From Rhodococcus oxybenzonivorans (lineage in GTDB: Bacteria > Actinomycetota > Actinomycetes > Mycobacteriales > Mycobacteriaceae), in NCBI RefSeq assembly GCF_003130705.1, contig NZ_CP021354.1:5332001-5396000 (forward strand): a stretch of 64,000 bases of DNA. Reading direction: 5' to 3'. Shown here one piece after another: positions 1-7,806 of this stretch; within the stretch, counting starts at the first letter, position 1, and each line of letters starts with the position of its first letter. A program made the position numbers and the translations under genes. The notes under the pieces are model-generated. The model was not told where the DNA came from. It did not search any database and saw only the letters and a list, made by a program, of their open reading frames with translations.

Positions 1-465
1 CATTGGGGCAACGCCTGGATCAGCTTCCAAAGCCTTCCCAAGAAAAACTCCCTGGAGATCATTCGCGCCAGCCACCACGGAGTCAGGTACGACGGCGCCA
101 GCTTCTCGAACGCCGACGACCCGACCGACCCGGCCTTCGGCGACGGCACGCTGCCCCGCCTGCCGCACATCGACCGCGACCTCGCCCAGGATCCCAATTC
201 TTGGGATGTCATGTCGTGGGCGGTCGAGCCCGGCGACATCGTCGCATTGCACCCCTCGTCGCTGCACGGTGGTGCGGGGGTAGATCAGGAGACCCCGACG
301 CGACACACCCTGGTGCTCCGATTCTTCGGTGACGACGCGACTTTCCGTGTTCTGCCCGAATCGAACCCGCGCTACGCCCGCAACGGGTTCTTGTTCACGG
401 AGGAGATGGCCAAGCTCAATGACGGTGACCCGTTCCGCTCGCCGATCTTCCGCCAGCTCCGATGA
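1..465 (+). CDS. Phytanoyl-CoA dioxygenase (PhyH) family protein, C-terminal part
   Basis: The reading frame is open from the first base, so the N-terminus lies outside the window. The visible 154 residues match the complete paralogue at 3153-3983 closely, including the LHPSSLHGG stretch with the distal iron-binding histidine, the HTLVLRFFGDDATFR block and the same FRSPIFRQL ending. PhyH enzymes are Fe(II)/2-oxoglutarate oxygenases that hydroxylate acyl-CoA or other small substrates. The proximal HxD pair would lie upstream of the window and cannot be checked. A RidA gene and a FAD oxidase follow in the same direction, so it is probably the first visible gene of an oxidative amine or acid catabolic operon. 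Confidence 0.85.
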   Translation, partial: HWGNAWISFQSLPKKNSLEIIRASHHGVRYDGASFSNADDPTDPAFGDGTLPRLPHIDRDLAQDPNSWDVMSWAVEPGDIVALHPSSLHGGAGVDQETPTRHTLVLRFFGDDATFRVLPESNPRYARNGFLFTEEMAKLNDGDPFRSPIFRQLR

Positions 466-499
466 CCCACCCACGAGCACACACGACAACGAGAAGGCC

Positions 500-895
500 A
501 TGAAGCGCAAAACCATCAACCTCGACACCACCCGGGCCACCTACGAGCGACTGCATTTTTCACAAGCGACCCAGGCCGAGAACCTCATCTGGGTGTCCGG
601 GCAAGTGGGCATCGACCGTGCCACAGGAGAGATTCCCGAAGATCCGCAGGCTCAGGCGCGACTGGCGTTCGAAGGCGTCAAAGAGGTTCTTGAAGAAGCG
701 GGTTCGTCTTTGGAGAACGTCGTCGAGTTGACGACGTTTCACACCGATTTGCAAGGTGACGGTCCGGGTTTTGCCGCAGTGAAAGATCAGTACATCGGCG
801 AGCCGTACCCGTCGTGGACCGGAGTCGGCGTCACTCAGCTCGCGCGGCCGGAGTTCGTCGTCGAGATTCGCGTCGTCGCACTCGCGGGAGACTGA
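500..895 (+). CDS. RidA/YjgF-family (Rid) protein, probable imine deaminase
   Basis: This 131-residue protein has the length and pattern of the Rid family, with an N-terminal FSQATQAENLIWVSGQVG block and a C-terminal EFVVEIRVVALAG strand. Rid proteins hydrolyse reactive enamine/imine intermediates made by amino-acid or amine oxidising flavoenzymes. The ATG at 500 was preferred because upstream codons in the same frame are shadow sequence of the preceding gene. It lies 34 bases after the PhyH gene and about 100 bases before a FAD amine-oxidase-like gene. That position fits a role in clearing the imine product of that oxidase. The exact substrate is unknown. Confidence 0.85.
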   Translation: MKRKTINLDTTRATYERLHFSQATQAENLIWVSGQVGIDRATGEIPEDPQAQARLAFEGVKEVLEEAGSSLENVVELTTFHTDLQGDGPGFAAVKDQYIGEPYPSWTGVGVTQLARPEFVVEIRVVALAGD

Positions 896-997
896 ACCGC
901 CGACCCCATTCCACTCGACCAGCGCAACTATGTCATCGCTATTCGTGCTGTCGCCGCTCCAGGCCTCAGCACGAATCAGCAGAAACGCAAGGAACCC

Positions 998-2302
998 ATG
1001 AAGACTCTCACATCGCCGATGAAGTACTACCCGAGCACGGGCTGGGTCGACCGTCCCACTCATCTCGAGGCGCCCGTTGAGGGCGAGCACCACTGTGACA
1101 TCGCCGTGGTCGGCGGCGGCGTGGGCGGCATGCTCACGGTGCTGCGCCTGGCCGAGCACGGCCGCGACGTCACCCTGCTCGAATCCGACCTCTGCGGTTG
1201 GGGTGCGAGCGCACGCAATGCGGGCTACCTATCGAGCACCGTGGGAAGCGACCCGCGCATCCTCGCGAAATACTACGCGGGTCGTTTCCATGGCCTGGTG
1301 CGCTTCGCCGACTCGGCGGTTCACTTCACCGAAGACCTGATGGACCACCATTCGATCGACTGCGACTACGAGCAAACCGGCATTCTCGCTTCTGCCGTGA
1401 CACCGTCCCAGCTCGAGGCGGTGAAAGCCGGCGCCCGGATACTCATCGACGCCGGCATAGACTCGGAGATCGTCGACGGTCGTGACATGGGCGTTCCGGA
1501 TGCCTTCCTGGGCGGCATCTACGCACGCATCGGTGGGATCATGAATCCGGGCAAATTCGCTCTCGGTCTGCGCGATGCCGTCCTGGCCTCGGCTATCACA
1601 ACATTCGAGCAGAGTCGGGTCCTCGACGTCAAAGACACGGGTGACTCGGTCACACTCGATACGTCCAGTGGTCGCGTCCACGCCAACCAGGTGGTGCTGA
1701 CGAACAACGCTCATGCGAAAGAACTATCGATCACACCCCGATGGCTCTCCACCCCCGTGCAGGTGACCGCCATCGAGACCGAGCAGGTGGCACCAAGCCT
1801 TCTCGATGCGGCCGGCTGGACGAGCCGCACCCCGATGGTGACCAGGCACATGGTGATGGAAAGCTACCGAACGACACCGCGCGGCACGATTGTCGTCACC
1901 ACCCGCAAACTAAAGATGTCGCGCGGAAAGATCACCGATCGCCAGCCCGAGCAGGCGATCGTCGCCGATCTGATACGAGCATTTCGTACGCGTTTTCCCA
2001 CATTGCACGATGTTCAACCGGCGAAGGCGTGGGCCGGATGGATCGGCATCACTCCGTCGGTCTTGCCGGTGGCCGGATATGCGTCTCCTCGCGTCATCTA
2101 CAACAGCGCGTGCAACGGCCACGGTCTGGCTCAAGCACCATATCTCGGAAGTCTCGTCGCCGATTACATCTGCGGCAAAGGCATGCACGACCACCTGAAG
2201 GCCGTGTGGCGGGCAAAACCGAAGTTCGCGCCCGGACTCGTCAATTCGCAGACACTCCAGCTGGCATGGCTAGCGGACCGGCTCACCGACCGTCGCGGCT
2301 GA
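998..2302 (+). CDS. FAD-dependent oxidoreductase, DAO/PuuB-like amine oxidase
   Basis: The 434-residue protein has a Rossmann dinucleotide-binding motif VVGGGVGG near residues 37-44, then LLESDLCGWGASARNAG, which is typical of the DAO family that includes gamma-glutamylputrescine oxidase (PuuB). The C-terminal NSACNGHGLAQAPYLG block is the usual second FAD contact. It is a clear paralogue of the oxidase at 29766-31142, sharing the TGWVD.PT N-terminus and the INPGK-like MNPGKFALGLR region. Such enzymes oxidise a secondary or glutamylated amine to an imine/aldehyde with release of H2O2. The RidA gene just upstream supports imine formation. The substrate is not determined. Confidence 0.85.
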   Translation: MKTLTSPMKYYPSTGWVDRPTHLEAPVEGEHHCDIAVVGGGVGGMLTVLRLAEHGRDVTLLESDLCGWGASARNAGYLSSTVGSDPRILAKYYAGRFHGLVRFADSAVHFTEDLMDHHSIDCDYEQTGILASAVTPSQLEAVKAGARILIDAGIDSEIVDGRDMGVPDAFLGGIYARIGGIMNPGKFALGLRDAVLASAITTFEQSRVLDVKDTGDSVTLDTSSGRVHANQVVLTNNAHAKELSITPRWLSTPVQVTAIETEQVAPSLLDAAGWTSRTPMVTRHMVMESYRTTPRGTIVVTTRKLKMSRGKITDRQPEQAIVADLIRAFRTRFPTLHDVQPAKAWAGWIGITPSVLPVAGYASPRVIYNSACNGHGLAQAPYLGSLVADYICGKGMHDHLKAVWRAKPKFAPGLVNSQTLQLAWLADRLTDRRG

Positions 2303-2376
2303 GCCCTCTCCTCCAGAACCGATCCCGCTTGACACCGGCCCCGCGTGCGTGGACCACCCGTCGCCCTGCCAGCCGA

Positions 2377-3033
2377 CTAGCGCCGCGCGCCCGGGACCGG
2401 GGCAATCAAGGCGACGGCGGCATCGACAAGTTCCCGAACCCGGCCCGGGGTGAACCTCTCCGGTTCGAGGGGGAACAGCAACGCCCAGCCGTCGGCCATG
2501 GCGCTCAGCTGATCGGCGAGCAGGTCCGCGGAAATGTCGTCCCGAACGGTGCCCCTCACCTGCCCGGCCGCGATGATCGAGGTGTACACCTCACGGAACC
2601 GCCCGTAGCGCTGCTTATAGACCGCGGCGAGAGCCGGGTCGTGTCGCGCGTGGGCGAGTAGTTCGGACATCACGGGCCAGAACTCGGGGTCGCTGGTGGT
2701 CAGCCGCAGCCAGCGTTCGAACAGCGCCTCGATAGCGGTTTCCGCTTGAATGCCCTCGAGCATCGCGTCGTAGCGGTCGAACCGGCTCTCGACCAACGCG
2801 AGGACCAGTTCCTCCTTGTTGGCGAAGTAGTACGTCACTGCCCCGGTGGTGTATCCCGCCCTTTGGGCCACCTTGCGCAACGACGCGTTGGCGTAGCCCT
2901 CCTCCGCGATCGTCGATGTCGCCGCCTTCAACAACTCCACACGCTTCACCTCGGGGTCACCCGGCGGGCGACCCCGACGCACCGCCATCTCGGCACCGCC
3001 GCCGCTTGCTTGTCGGGTCTGCTTCTTCAGCAC
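2377..3033 (-). CDS. TetR-family transcriptional regulator
   Basis: An N-terminal TetR helix-turn-helix is visible (RVELLKAATSTIAEEGYANA followed by SLRKVAQRAGYTTGAVTYYF) and a longer ligand-binding domain follows, 218 residues in all. The listed start is a GTG at 3033. An ATG at 2988 (MAVRRGRPPG) is an equally possible start. The gene is divergent from the PhyH dioxygenase at 3153, and the 120-base gap holds a promoter/operator block that recurs upstream of two other units and in related form before a third, so it probably represses this local regulon and itself. A decayed copy of its C-terminal half lies at 7308-7530. The inducer is unknown, perhaps an amine-derived acid or acyl-CoA. Confidence 0.85.
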   Translation of the reverse strand: MLKKQTRQASGGGAEMAVRRGRPPGDPEVKRVELLKAATSTIAEEGYANASLRKVAQRAGYTTGAVTYYFANKEELVLALVESRFDRYDAMLEGIQAETAIEALFERWLRLTTSDPEFWPVMSELLAHARHDPALAAVYKQRYGRFREVYTSIIAAGQVRGTVRDDISADLLADQLSAMADGWALLFPLEPERFTPGRVRELVDAAVALIAPVPGARR

Positions 3034-3062
3034 TCTCTGATTGTGTCACAGATTTTACAGAA

Positions 3063-3097
3063 CGACCGTTGTGCAAAATACCGTTGCTCGTTACAGT
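3063..3097 (+). promoter_or_regulatory. Promoter/operator upstream of PhyH gene (TetR regulon)
   Basis: TTGTGC at 3069-3074 and TACAGT at 3092-3097 are separated by 17 bp. The same hexamers with the same spacing occur at 7642-7670, and a one-base-longer version lies on the minus strand at 10026-10055. The TTGTGCAAA part also forms the right half of the putative operator. A TGTGTCACA palindrome lies just upstream at 3042-3050. The block sits between the divergent TetR gene and the dioxygenase. Confidence 0.6.
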
Positions 3098-3152
3098 GAC
3101 CTGTGCCACCTCCGGCAGAAGCGACCTCTCCCGAAGAAGAAAGGGACCACAG

Positions 3153-3983
3153 ATGGATGAGTCAGTGCGCCAGGCATTTCGGAACGACGGAGCCGTCCTC
3201 ATCGAGGACTGCCTCGACGAAACGCAGTTGGCGCAGTGCCATGAAGCGTTCATGTGGGCCGTCGACAATCCCGGCCCCCACGTCTTCCGTCCCCTCGACG
3301 GGACCGAACTGCGCACCCACATCGACAATGCCAACCCCCTCGCCAAGGATCGACTGGACGAGCTGGTGTCGTCGCTACCGTTCGGGAAACTGTTCGCCGA
3401 CCTATGGGGCTCGGAACACGTCTGGTACTTCGCCGAGGAGATCTTCCTCAAACAGGGTGGGACGAGCGGCCGCGGACCGTGGCATCAGGACACCGCCAAC
3501 CTGCCGTGGGAAGGCCGACACTGGGGCAACGCCTGGATCTCCTTTCAGTCTCTCCCCAAACAGAATTCGCTCGAGATCGTCCGCGGCTCCCACCGCGGTA
3601 TCCAGTACGACGGGGCCAGCTTCTTGAACCCCGACGACCCCACCGAACCGCTCTACGGCGACGGCACCTACCCTCGTCTGCCGGACATCGAAGCCGAACG
3701 CGCGGTCGACCCCGACGCCTACGACGTGCTCTCCTGGGCCATCGACCCCGGCGATGTCCTTGTCCTACATCCTCGCTCACTCCACGGCGGCGCCCCCGTC
3801 GACGCAGCCACCCCGGACCGCCACACACTGGTGCTGCGCTTCTTCGGCGACGACGCCACCTTCCGCACGCTTCCGGACGCGAACCCGAACTACGCCCGCA
3901 ACGGAGTCCTCTTCGCCGACGAGATGGCGAAGCTGAACGAGGGTGAGCCCTTTCGCTCCCCCATCTTCCGTCAGCTCCTCTGA
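3153..3983 (+). CDS. Phytanoyl-CoA dioxygenase (PhyH) family protein
   Basis: This complete 276-residue member of the Fe(II)/2-oxoglutarate-dependent PhyH family carries a facial triad readable as H111-x-D113 (WHQDT) and H211 (SLHGG). An arginine in the TLVLRF strand near residue 229 could bind 2-oxoglutarate. The ATG at 3153 follows an AAGGGACC ribosome-binding site. It is a close paralogue of the truncated gene at 1-465, differing mainly in surface segments. Transcription is probably driven by the promoter at 3069-3097 under the divergent TetR. It is followed by an acyl-CoA ligase 214 bases downstream, which suggests, without proving, that the substrate is an acid or its CoA ester. Confidence 0.9.
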   Translation: MDESVRQAFRNDGAVLIEDCLDETQLAQCHEAFMWAVDNPGPHVFRPLDGTELRTHIDNANPLAKDRLDELVSSLPFGKLFADLWGSEHVWYFAEEIFLKQGGTSGRGPWHQDTANLPWEGRHWGNAWISFQSLPKQNSLEIVRGSHRGIQYDGASFLNPDDPTEPLYGDGTYPRLPDIEAERAVDPDAYDVLSWAIDPGDVLVLHPRSLHGGAPVDAATPDRHTLVLRFFGDDATFRTLPDANPNYARNGVLFADEMAKLNEGEPFRSPIFRQLL

Positions 3984-4119
3984 ACCGCCCCTCGCAGGAA
4001 GGCAGACCCGCTCATGTACGCGCCTGAAGTATCCGCCTCCACGGACCGGCGCCCCCCTTGCTCGTCGATCACCTCGGCGACCCCGAGCGTCGGGCCTGGT
4101 GAGCGGTTCGCCACTGTCG

Positions 4120-4158
4120 CCGACACGAAAACAAGGGCTGCTCGTCGCCTCGTGTCGG
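4120..4158. other. Inverted repeat between PhyH and ligase genes
   Basis: CCGACACGA at 4120-4128 and TCGTGTCGG at 4150-4158 are perfect 9-bp complements around a 21-base loop. It could be a weak terminator or an RNA hairpin in the leader of the ligase gene. No T-run follows, so attenuation or termination is only a possibility. Confidence 0.3.
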
Positions 4159-4197
4159 TGCCAGACGTCCTGCGCACTCCTCTGAAAGGTCTCTTCG

Positions 4198-5694
4198 ATG
4201 CCCAACCTGCTCGACCCCATTGCCCGTCACGCGGCCGTATCACCCACCGGCATCGCACTGCGCACCGCGACCGCACCCTGGACATATGCGGGCCTGCGCG
4301 ACGCCAGCCTGCGGTACGCGGGGGCCCTGCGCGACGCCGGTGTCGGTGCCGGTGATCGGATCCTCCTCGCTGCGCCGTCCGTTCCCGAGTTCGTCGTGGC
4401 CTACATGGGGATCCAAGCGCTCGGCGCAGTCGCGGTCACCGTCAACACTATGTGCACTACCGAGGAGATCGCGTATTACCTCACGGATTCGGGTGCGCGC
4501 CTGGCCATCGGTTGGCACGGTCTCGGCCCGGCGGTCGCCGAGGCCGCCGCTGAAGTCGGAGTTCCGGTCTGGCATCTGGAATCGGGTGCGCCCACCGATG
4601 CCGCCCCCATCCATGGCGCCGTCGCCCGCACGAGCGACGACACGGCCGCGATCCTCTACACCTCCGGCACCACCGGAAGGCCGAAGGGCGCCCAGCTCAC
4701 CGTGGGGAACCTATTGTCCGCGGGTGAAATCGCCGCCACTATCTGCCGGAGCACCAGGGCCGATCGCACCGGTACCGGACTGCCGCTGTTCCACGTGTTC
4801 GGTCAGGCATCGGTGATGATGGCCAGCTTCACCGGCGGCGGCTCCCTGTCCCTGCTCAGCCCGTTCACCCCGGACGGCATGCTCGACATGCTTCGGCGTG
4901 ACAACCTCACCATCCTGGTCGGGGTGCCGACGATGTGGAACGCGATGTTGCACGTCGCCGGCGACGCCGAGACGGACTTCTCACACCTGCGGGTCGCGGT
5001 GTCCGGGGGCGCGTCACTGCCCGGCGAGATCGCCCGGGTCTTCGAATCCCGTTTCGATTGCAGCATCCTCGAGGGATACGGCCTGACCGAGACCACCGCG
5101 CTCGGTGCGTTCAACGATGTGGACCGCGGCGGCAAGATTGGTTCCGTTGGCGCCGCGGTGCCACGCCTTGAAGTCGGGGTCCGCGATTCAATCGGACATC
5201 CCTGCCCGGACGGGGTGGTGGGCGAAGTGTTCATCAGGGGCGACACGGTGATGAAGGGATACTGGAACCGTCCTGACGCCACCGCCGCGGTCCTCGACCC
5301 TGGTGGCTGGTTCCGCACCGGCGACCTCGGTGAGTTCGACGCCGACCACGACCTGCGCATCGTGGACCGGCTCAAGGACCTGATCATCCGGGGCGGTTAC
5401 AACGTCTACCCCGGTGAGGTCGAGGAGGTCCTCTACCAGCACCCCGACATCGTCGAGGCCGCGGTCATCGGAGTGCCCGACGACCACTACGGCGAGGAGG
5501 TCGCCGCAGTGGTCGTCCGTCAGCCCGACTCGGACCTCACCGAAGAACAGGTCACCTCCTGGTGCCGGAACAGTCTGTCCGCGTACAAGATTCCTCGAAT
5601 CGTCCGTTTCGTGGACCAGCTTCCGAAAGGTTCGACCGGAAAGATCCTCAAGCGCGACATCGACTGCACCGGCCTGCAGAAGACGTCCACCTAG
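4198..5694 (+). CDS. Acyl-CoA synthetase / fatty-acid-CoA ligase (AMP-binding)
   Basis: The 498-residue ANL-superfamily enzyme has the P-loop-like A3 motif YTSGTTGRPKG at about residues 154-164. Further motifs are EGYGLTETT, the hinge WFRTGDLGEF...DRLKDLIIRGGYNVYP, and a C-terminal GSTGKILKRD that keeps the catalytic lysine. It should activate a carboxylic acid to its CoA thioester through an acyl-adenylate. GAAAGG about 8 bases before the ATG is the likely ribosome-binding site. It lies between the dioxygenase and an amine oxidase, all on the plus strand. The acid may be the product of amine oxidation in this cluster, but chain length and substrate cannot be read from sequence. Confidence 0.9.
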   Translation: MPNLLDPIARHAAVSPTGIALRTATAPWTYAGLRDASLRYAGALRDAGVGAGDRILLAAPSVPEFVVAYMGIQALGAVAVTVNTMCTTEEIAYYLTDSGARLAIGWHGLGPAVAEAAAEVGVPVWHLESGAPTDAAPIHGAVARTSDDTAAILYTSGTTGRPKGAQLTVGNLLSAGEIAATICRSTRADRTGTGLPLFHVFGQASVMMASFTGGGSLSLLSPFTPDGMLDMLRRDNLTILVGVPTMWNAMLHVAGDAETDFSHLRVAVSGGASLPGEIARVFESRFDCSILEGYGLTETTALGAFNDVDRGGKIGSVGAAVPRLEVGVRDSIGHPCPDGVVGEVFIRGDTVMKGYWNRPDATAAVLDPGGWFRTGDLGEFDADHDLRIVDRLKDLIIRGGYNVYPGEVEEVLYQHPDIVEAAVIGVPDDHYGEEVAAVVVRQPDSDLTEEQVTSWCRNSLSAYKIPRIVRFVDQLPKGSTGKILKRDIDCTGLQKTST

Positions 5695-5860
5695 CCCCGG
5701 CGCTTGGCCCGGGCCGACCCGCCCATGGGATGAACGGTGGCGCCTACCTGGCACGTGGAAAGAGCAGACACTCCGGCCGGGTTGAGGCGACAGGACCAGC
5801 CATGTTCATGGCCTGACTCACGAAACGCCTTGCCATGCAGATTATTCCGTTCTCTTCCTT

Positions 5861-5880
5861 TTGCACACTTGTGATGCAAG
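5861..5880. promoter_or_regulatory. Putative TetR operator before amine oxidase gene
   Basis: TTGCACACTTGTGATGCAAG contains an outer TTGCA/TGCAA inverted repeat and shares the TTGTGATGCAA half with the element at 10059-10069. It is 65 bases upstream of the amine oxidase start. The TACAGT box seen in the other three copies is not at the same spacing here, so the promoter itself is less certain than the operator. Confidence 0.4.
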
Positions 5881-5944
5881 TGGTGGAGTGTGCCACCACA
5901 GTCCCTTCATTCATACAACTGACACCCGTGAGGGGCTTCTCGTG

Positions 5945-7243
5945 ATGGAAACGTTCGACGTTGCAGTAATCGGTGCCGGTTTTGCCGGTGTGACCGCGGC
6001 CCGCGATCTCAGCCTCGCGGGCCACTCGGTGGTACTACTCGAGGCGCGCGACAGGATCGGTGGCCGAACCTTCCTCGGTGACGCATTCGGCCGGTCGGTG
6101 GAGTTCGGTGGCACGTATGTGCACTGGACTCAGGCGCATGTCTGGCACGAGCTCGAGCGCTACGGCCTCGGCCTGGCCACACCCTTGGAGCTCGAGAAGA
6201 TCTACTGGCTCGCCGGCGGAGTTGTGCACTCGGGAACCCCAGCCGAATACACCGCCATCGCCGGTCCGCTGACTGCCCGGTGCCTGGCCGATTCGCGGGA
6301 GTGGTTTCCGCAGCCGAGTGACATCGCCGCCGCTGATACCAGCGTGATCGAGAAGCAGACGCTGGCGGACCGGATCGACTCGTTGAACCTGCCCACCCAC
6401 GACCGAGACGTGCTCTGCGGCGCAATGGCGTCACTGGTCCACTCCGAGAGCGAGCAGGGCATTGCGCAGTTCCTGTTGTGGGCCTCGATCAATTGCGGCC
6501 ACTGGGACGCCTTCAAGGAAGGGGCCGGCCACTGGCCGATCGTCGGCGGGACCAAGCGGCTGCTCGACGCGATCAACGGTGAGTCGACGGCCGAGCTGCG
6601 CATGTCCACTCCGGTGACGGCGATCGAAGACGACGGGCGCGGGACCGTGCTGACCACCCGTGGGGGCGAGACCCTTCGCGCCCGGTACGTCGTCGCCGCG
6701 GTTCCGCTCAACACACTCGGCGATGTGATCATCACCCCCGCACTCGCCGAGCCGGTCCGCACGATGGTCGAAGAGAAACACCCGATGAAGACCGTGAAGA
6801 TCTGGGCTCGGGTCCGGGGTGAGATCGAAGCCTTCGCCGCGATGGCCCCCGCCGGAAGGCATCCGATCAACACGGCCAGGGTGGAATACCGCCACGACGG
6901 TGACACGCTGGTTGTGTGCTTCTGCTCCGACGCCTCGGCGATCGACAGCGAGAATCGCGAGGCAGTGCAACGCGCGCTCCGGCTGTTCGTTCCCGACATC
7001 GAGGTGGTCGATACCGCCTGCCACGACTGGGTGACCGACGAGTTCTCGCAGGGCGCGTGGGTTCATCACCGGCCGGGCAACCTCACGCAGTCGGTGCCGC
7101 GGATGCGGGAACCCCACGGCCGCATCCACTTCGCCGGCGGTGACATCGCCGAGATCGGTATCGGTGGTATCGACGGTGCCATCGAGACCGGCACCAGGGC
7201 GGCTCGCGAAATCGCCCGAGCGCTGGCCGACGCACGCCGCTGA
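5945..7243 (+). CDS. Flavin monoamine oxidase family protein
   Basis: The protein (432 residues from ATG 5945) begins with the FAD-binding motif AVIGAGFAGVTAARDL and the second signature LLEARDRIGGRTFL, both characteristic of the MAO/polyamine-oxidase family. A C-terminal IHFAGGDIAEIGIGGIDGAI segment matches the flavin-contacting end of the family. It should oxidise a primary or secondary amine to the imine with H2O2 production. A GAGGGG site lies about 9 bases before the ATG; an in-frame GTG sits just before it at 5942. A related but distinct paralogue lies at 10624-12000 on the other strand. A putative TetR operator precedes the gene. The substrate amine is unknown. Confidence 0.88.
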   Translation: METFDVAVIGAGFAGVTAARDLSLAGHSVVLLEARDRIGGRTFLGDAFGRSVEFGGTYVHWTQAHVWHELERYGLGLATPLELEKIYWLAGGVVHSGTPAEYTAIAGPLTARCLADSREWFPQPSDIAAADTSVIEKQTLADRIDSLNLPTHDRDVLCGAMASLVHSESEQGIAQFLLWASINCGHWDAFKEGAGHWPIVGGTKRLLDAINGESTAELRMSTPVTAIEDDGRGTVLTTRGGETLRARYVVAAVPLNTLGDVIITPALAEPVRTMVEEKHPMKTVKIWARVRGEIEAFAAMAPAGRHPINTARVEYRHDGDTLVVCFCSDASAIDSENREAVQRALRLFVPDIEVVDTACHDWVTDEFSQGAWVHHRPGNLTQSVPRMREPHGRIHFAGGDIAEIGIGGIDGAIETGTRAAREIARALADARR

Positions 7244-7258
7244 TCAGGACCCATCCCT

Positions 7259-7304
7259 GTCGACACCGGGATCGGGGCCCGGCGTTCCAGCCGGCGGTGT
7301 CGAC
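7259..7304. terminator. Hairpin after amine oxidase gene
   Basis: GTCGACACCG at 7259-7268 pairs perfectly with CGGTGTCGAC at 7295-7304, with GC-rich partly pairing sequence between. It lies 16 bases after the amine oxidase stop and just before the end of the convergent TetR remnant. It could act as a bidirectional terminator, although no T-run follows. Confidence 0.5.
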
Positions 7305-7307
7305 CGA

Positions 7308-7530
7308 TCACCGCAACACCCAGGCATCATCGGCGGAGTCGACGAGTGCCTTGACCCGGCTTGGGGTGAAACTTCCGGGTTGATGGAGGAATAACAGCGG
7401 CACACCCGTCACCCGAATTAAATTTGCCGGCGAGCAGATCTGCGGGAACGTCGCCCCGGAGGGTCCCCGCTGCATCGTCAACGCTATCCGTGACGCCCGT
7501 CCATCGGCGACCCGCGACTGCGAATTGTTC
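7308..7530 (-). pseudogene. Decayed TetR regulator (C-terminal remnant)
   Basis: On the minus strand this stretch encodes, in two different frames, fragments that match the C-terminal half of the intact TetR at 2377-3033. GTLRGDVPADLLA corresponds to GTVRDDISADLLA, and FTPSRVKALVDSADDA corresponds to FTPGRVRELVDAAVAL. The DNA also aligns with about 2395-2575 with scattered substitutions and small indels. The N-terminal helix-turn-helix has not been found, although the adjacent promoter/operator block at 7631-7670 is kept. The locus therefore once had the same divergent regulator/structural-gene layout as 2377-3983, and the MFS gene is now probably controlled by the surviving TetR. Confidence 0.75.
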
Positions 7531-7630
7531 CATCCCGCTTCACTCATCGGTTGTCTGCCAACGTTTCCCGCTTCCCTCAACCCCTGGTTTTGCCATTGCT
7601 CAATCCTCCCCGAGGGAACCCAAACATTGA

Positions 7631-7670
7631 CACAACAAGTGTTGTGCAAAGACTGGTTCGCGGTTACAGT
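7631..7670 (+). promoter_or_regulatory. Promoter/operator upstream of MFS gene (TetR regulon)
   Basis: CACAACA (7631-7637) and TGTTGTG (7640-7646) form a perfect 7-bp inverted repeat with a 2-bp centre. It overlaps TTGTGC (7642-7647), which is followed by 17 bp and TACAGT (7665-7670). The arrangement repeats that at 3069-3097, including the following GTGA and a nearby CACCTC. The start codon lies about 137 bases downstream, giving a long leader. Confidence 0.6.
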
Positions 7671-7806
7671 GATCCACGTCACCTCGACCTGGGTGCTTCG
7701 ATGGAGTCGATCGGTACGACGCATTCCCAGCTTCGAGGCGCACATGCGCTACTCCCCCTCCTCCTCGCCCGCAAGGACGAAATGCTGTCGCATGAAAGGC
7801 AGAACA

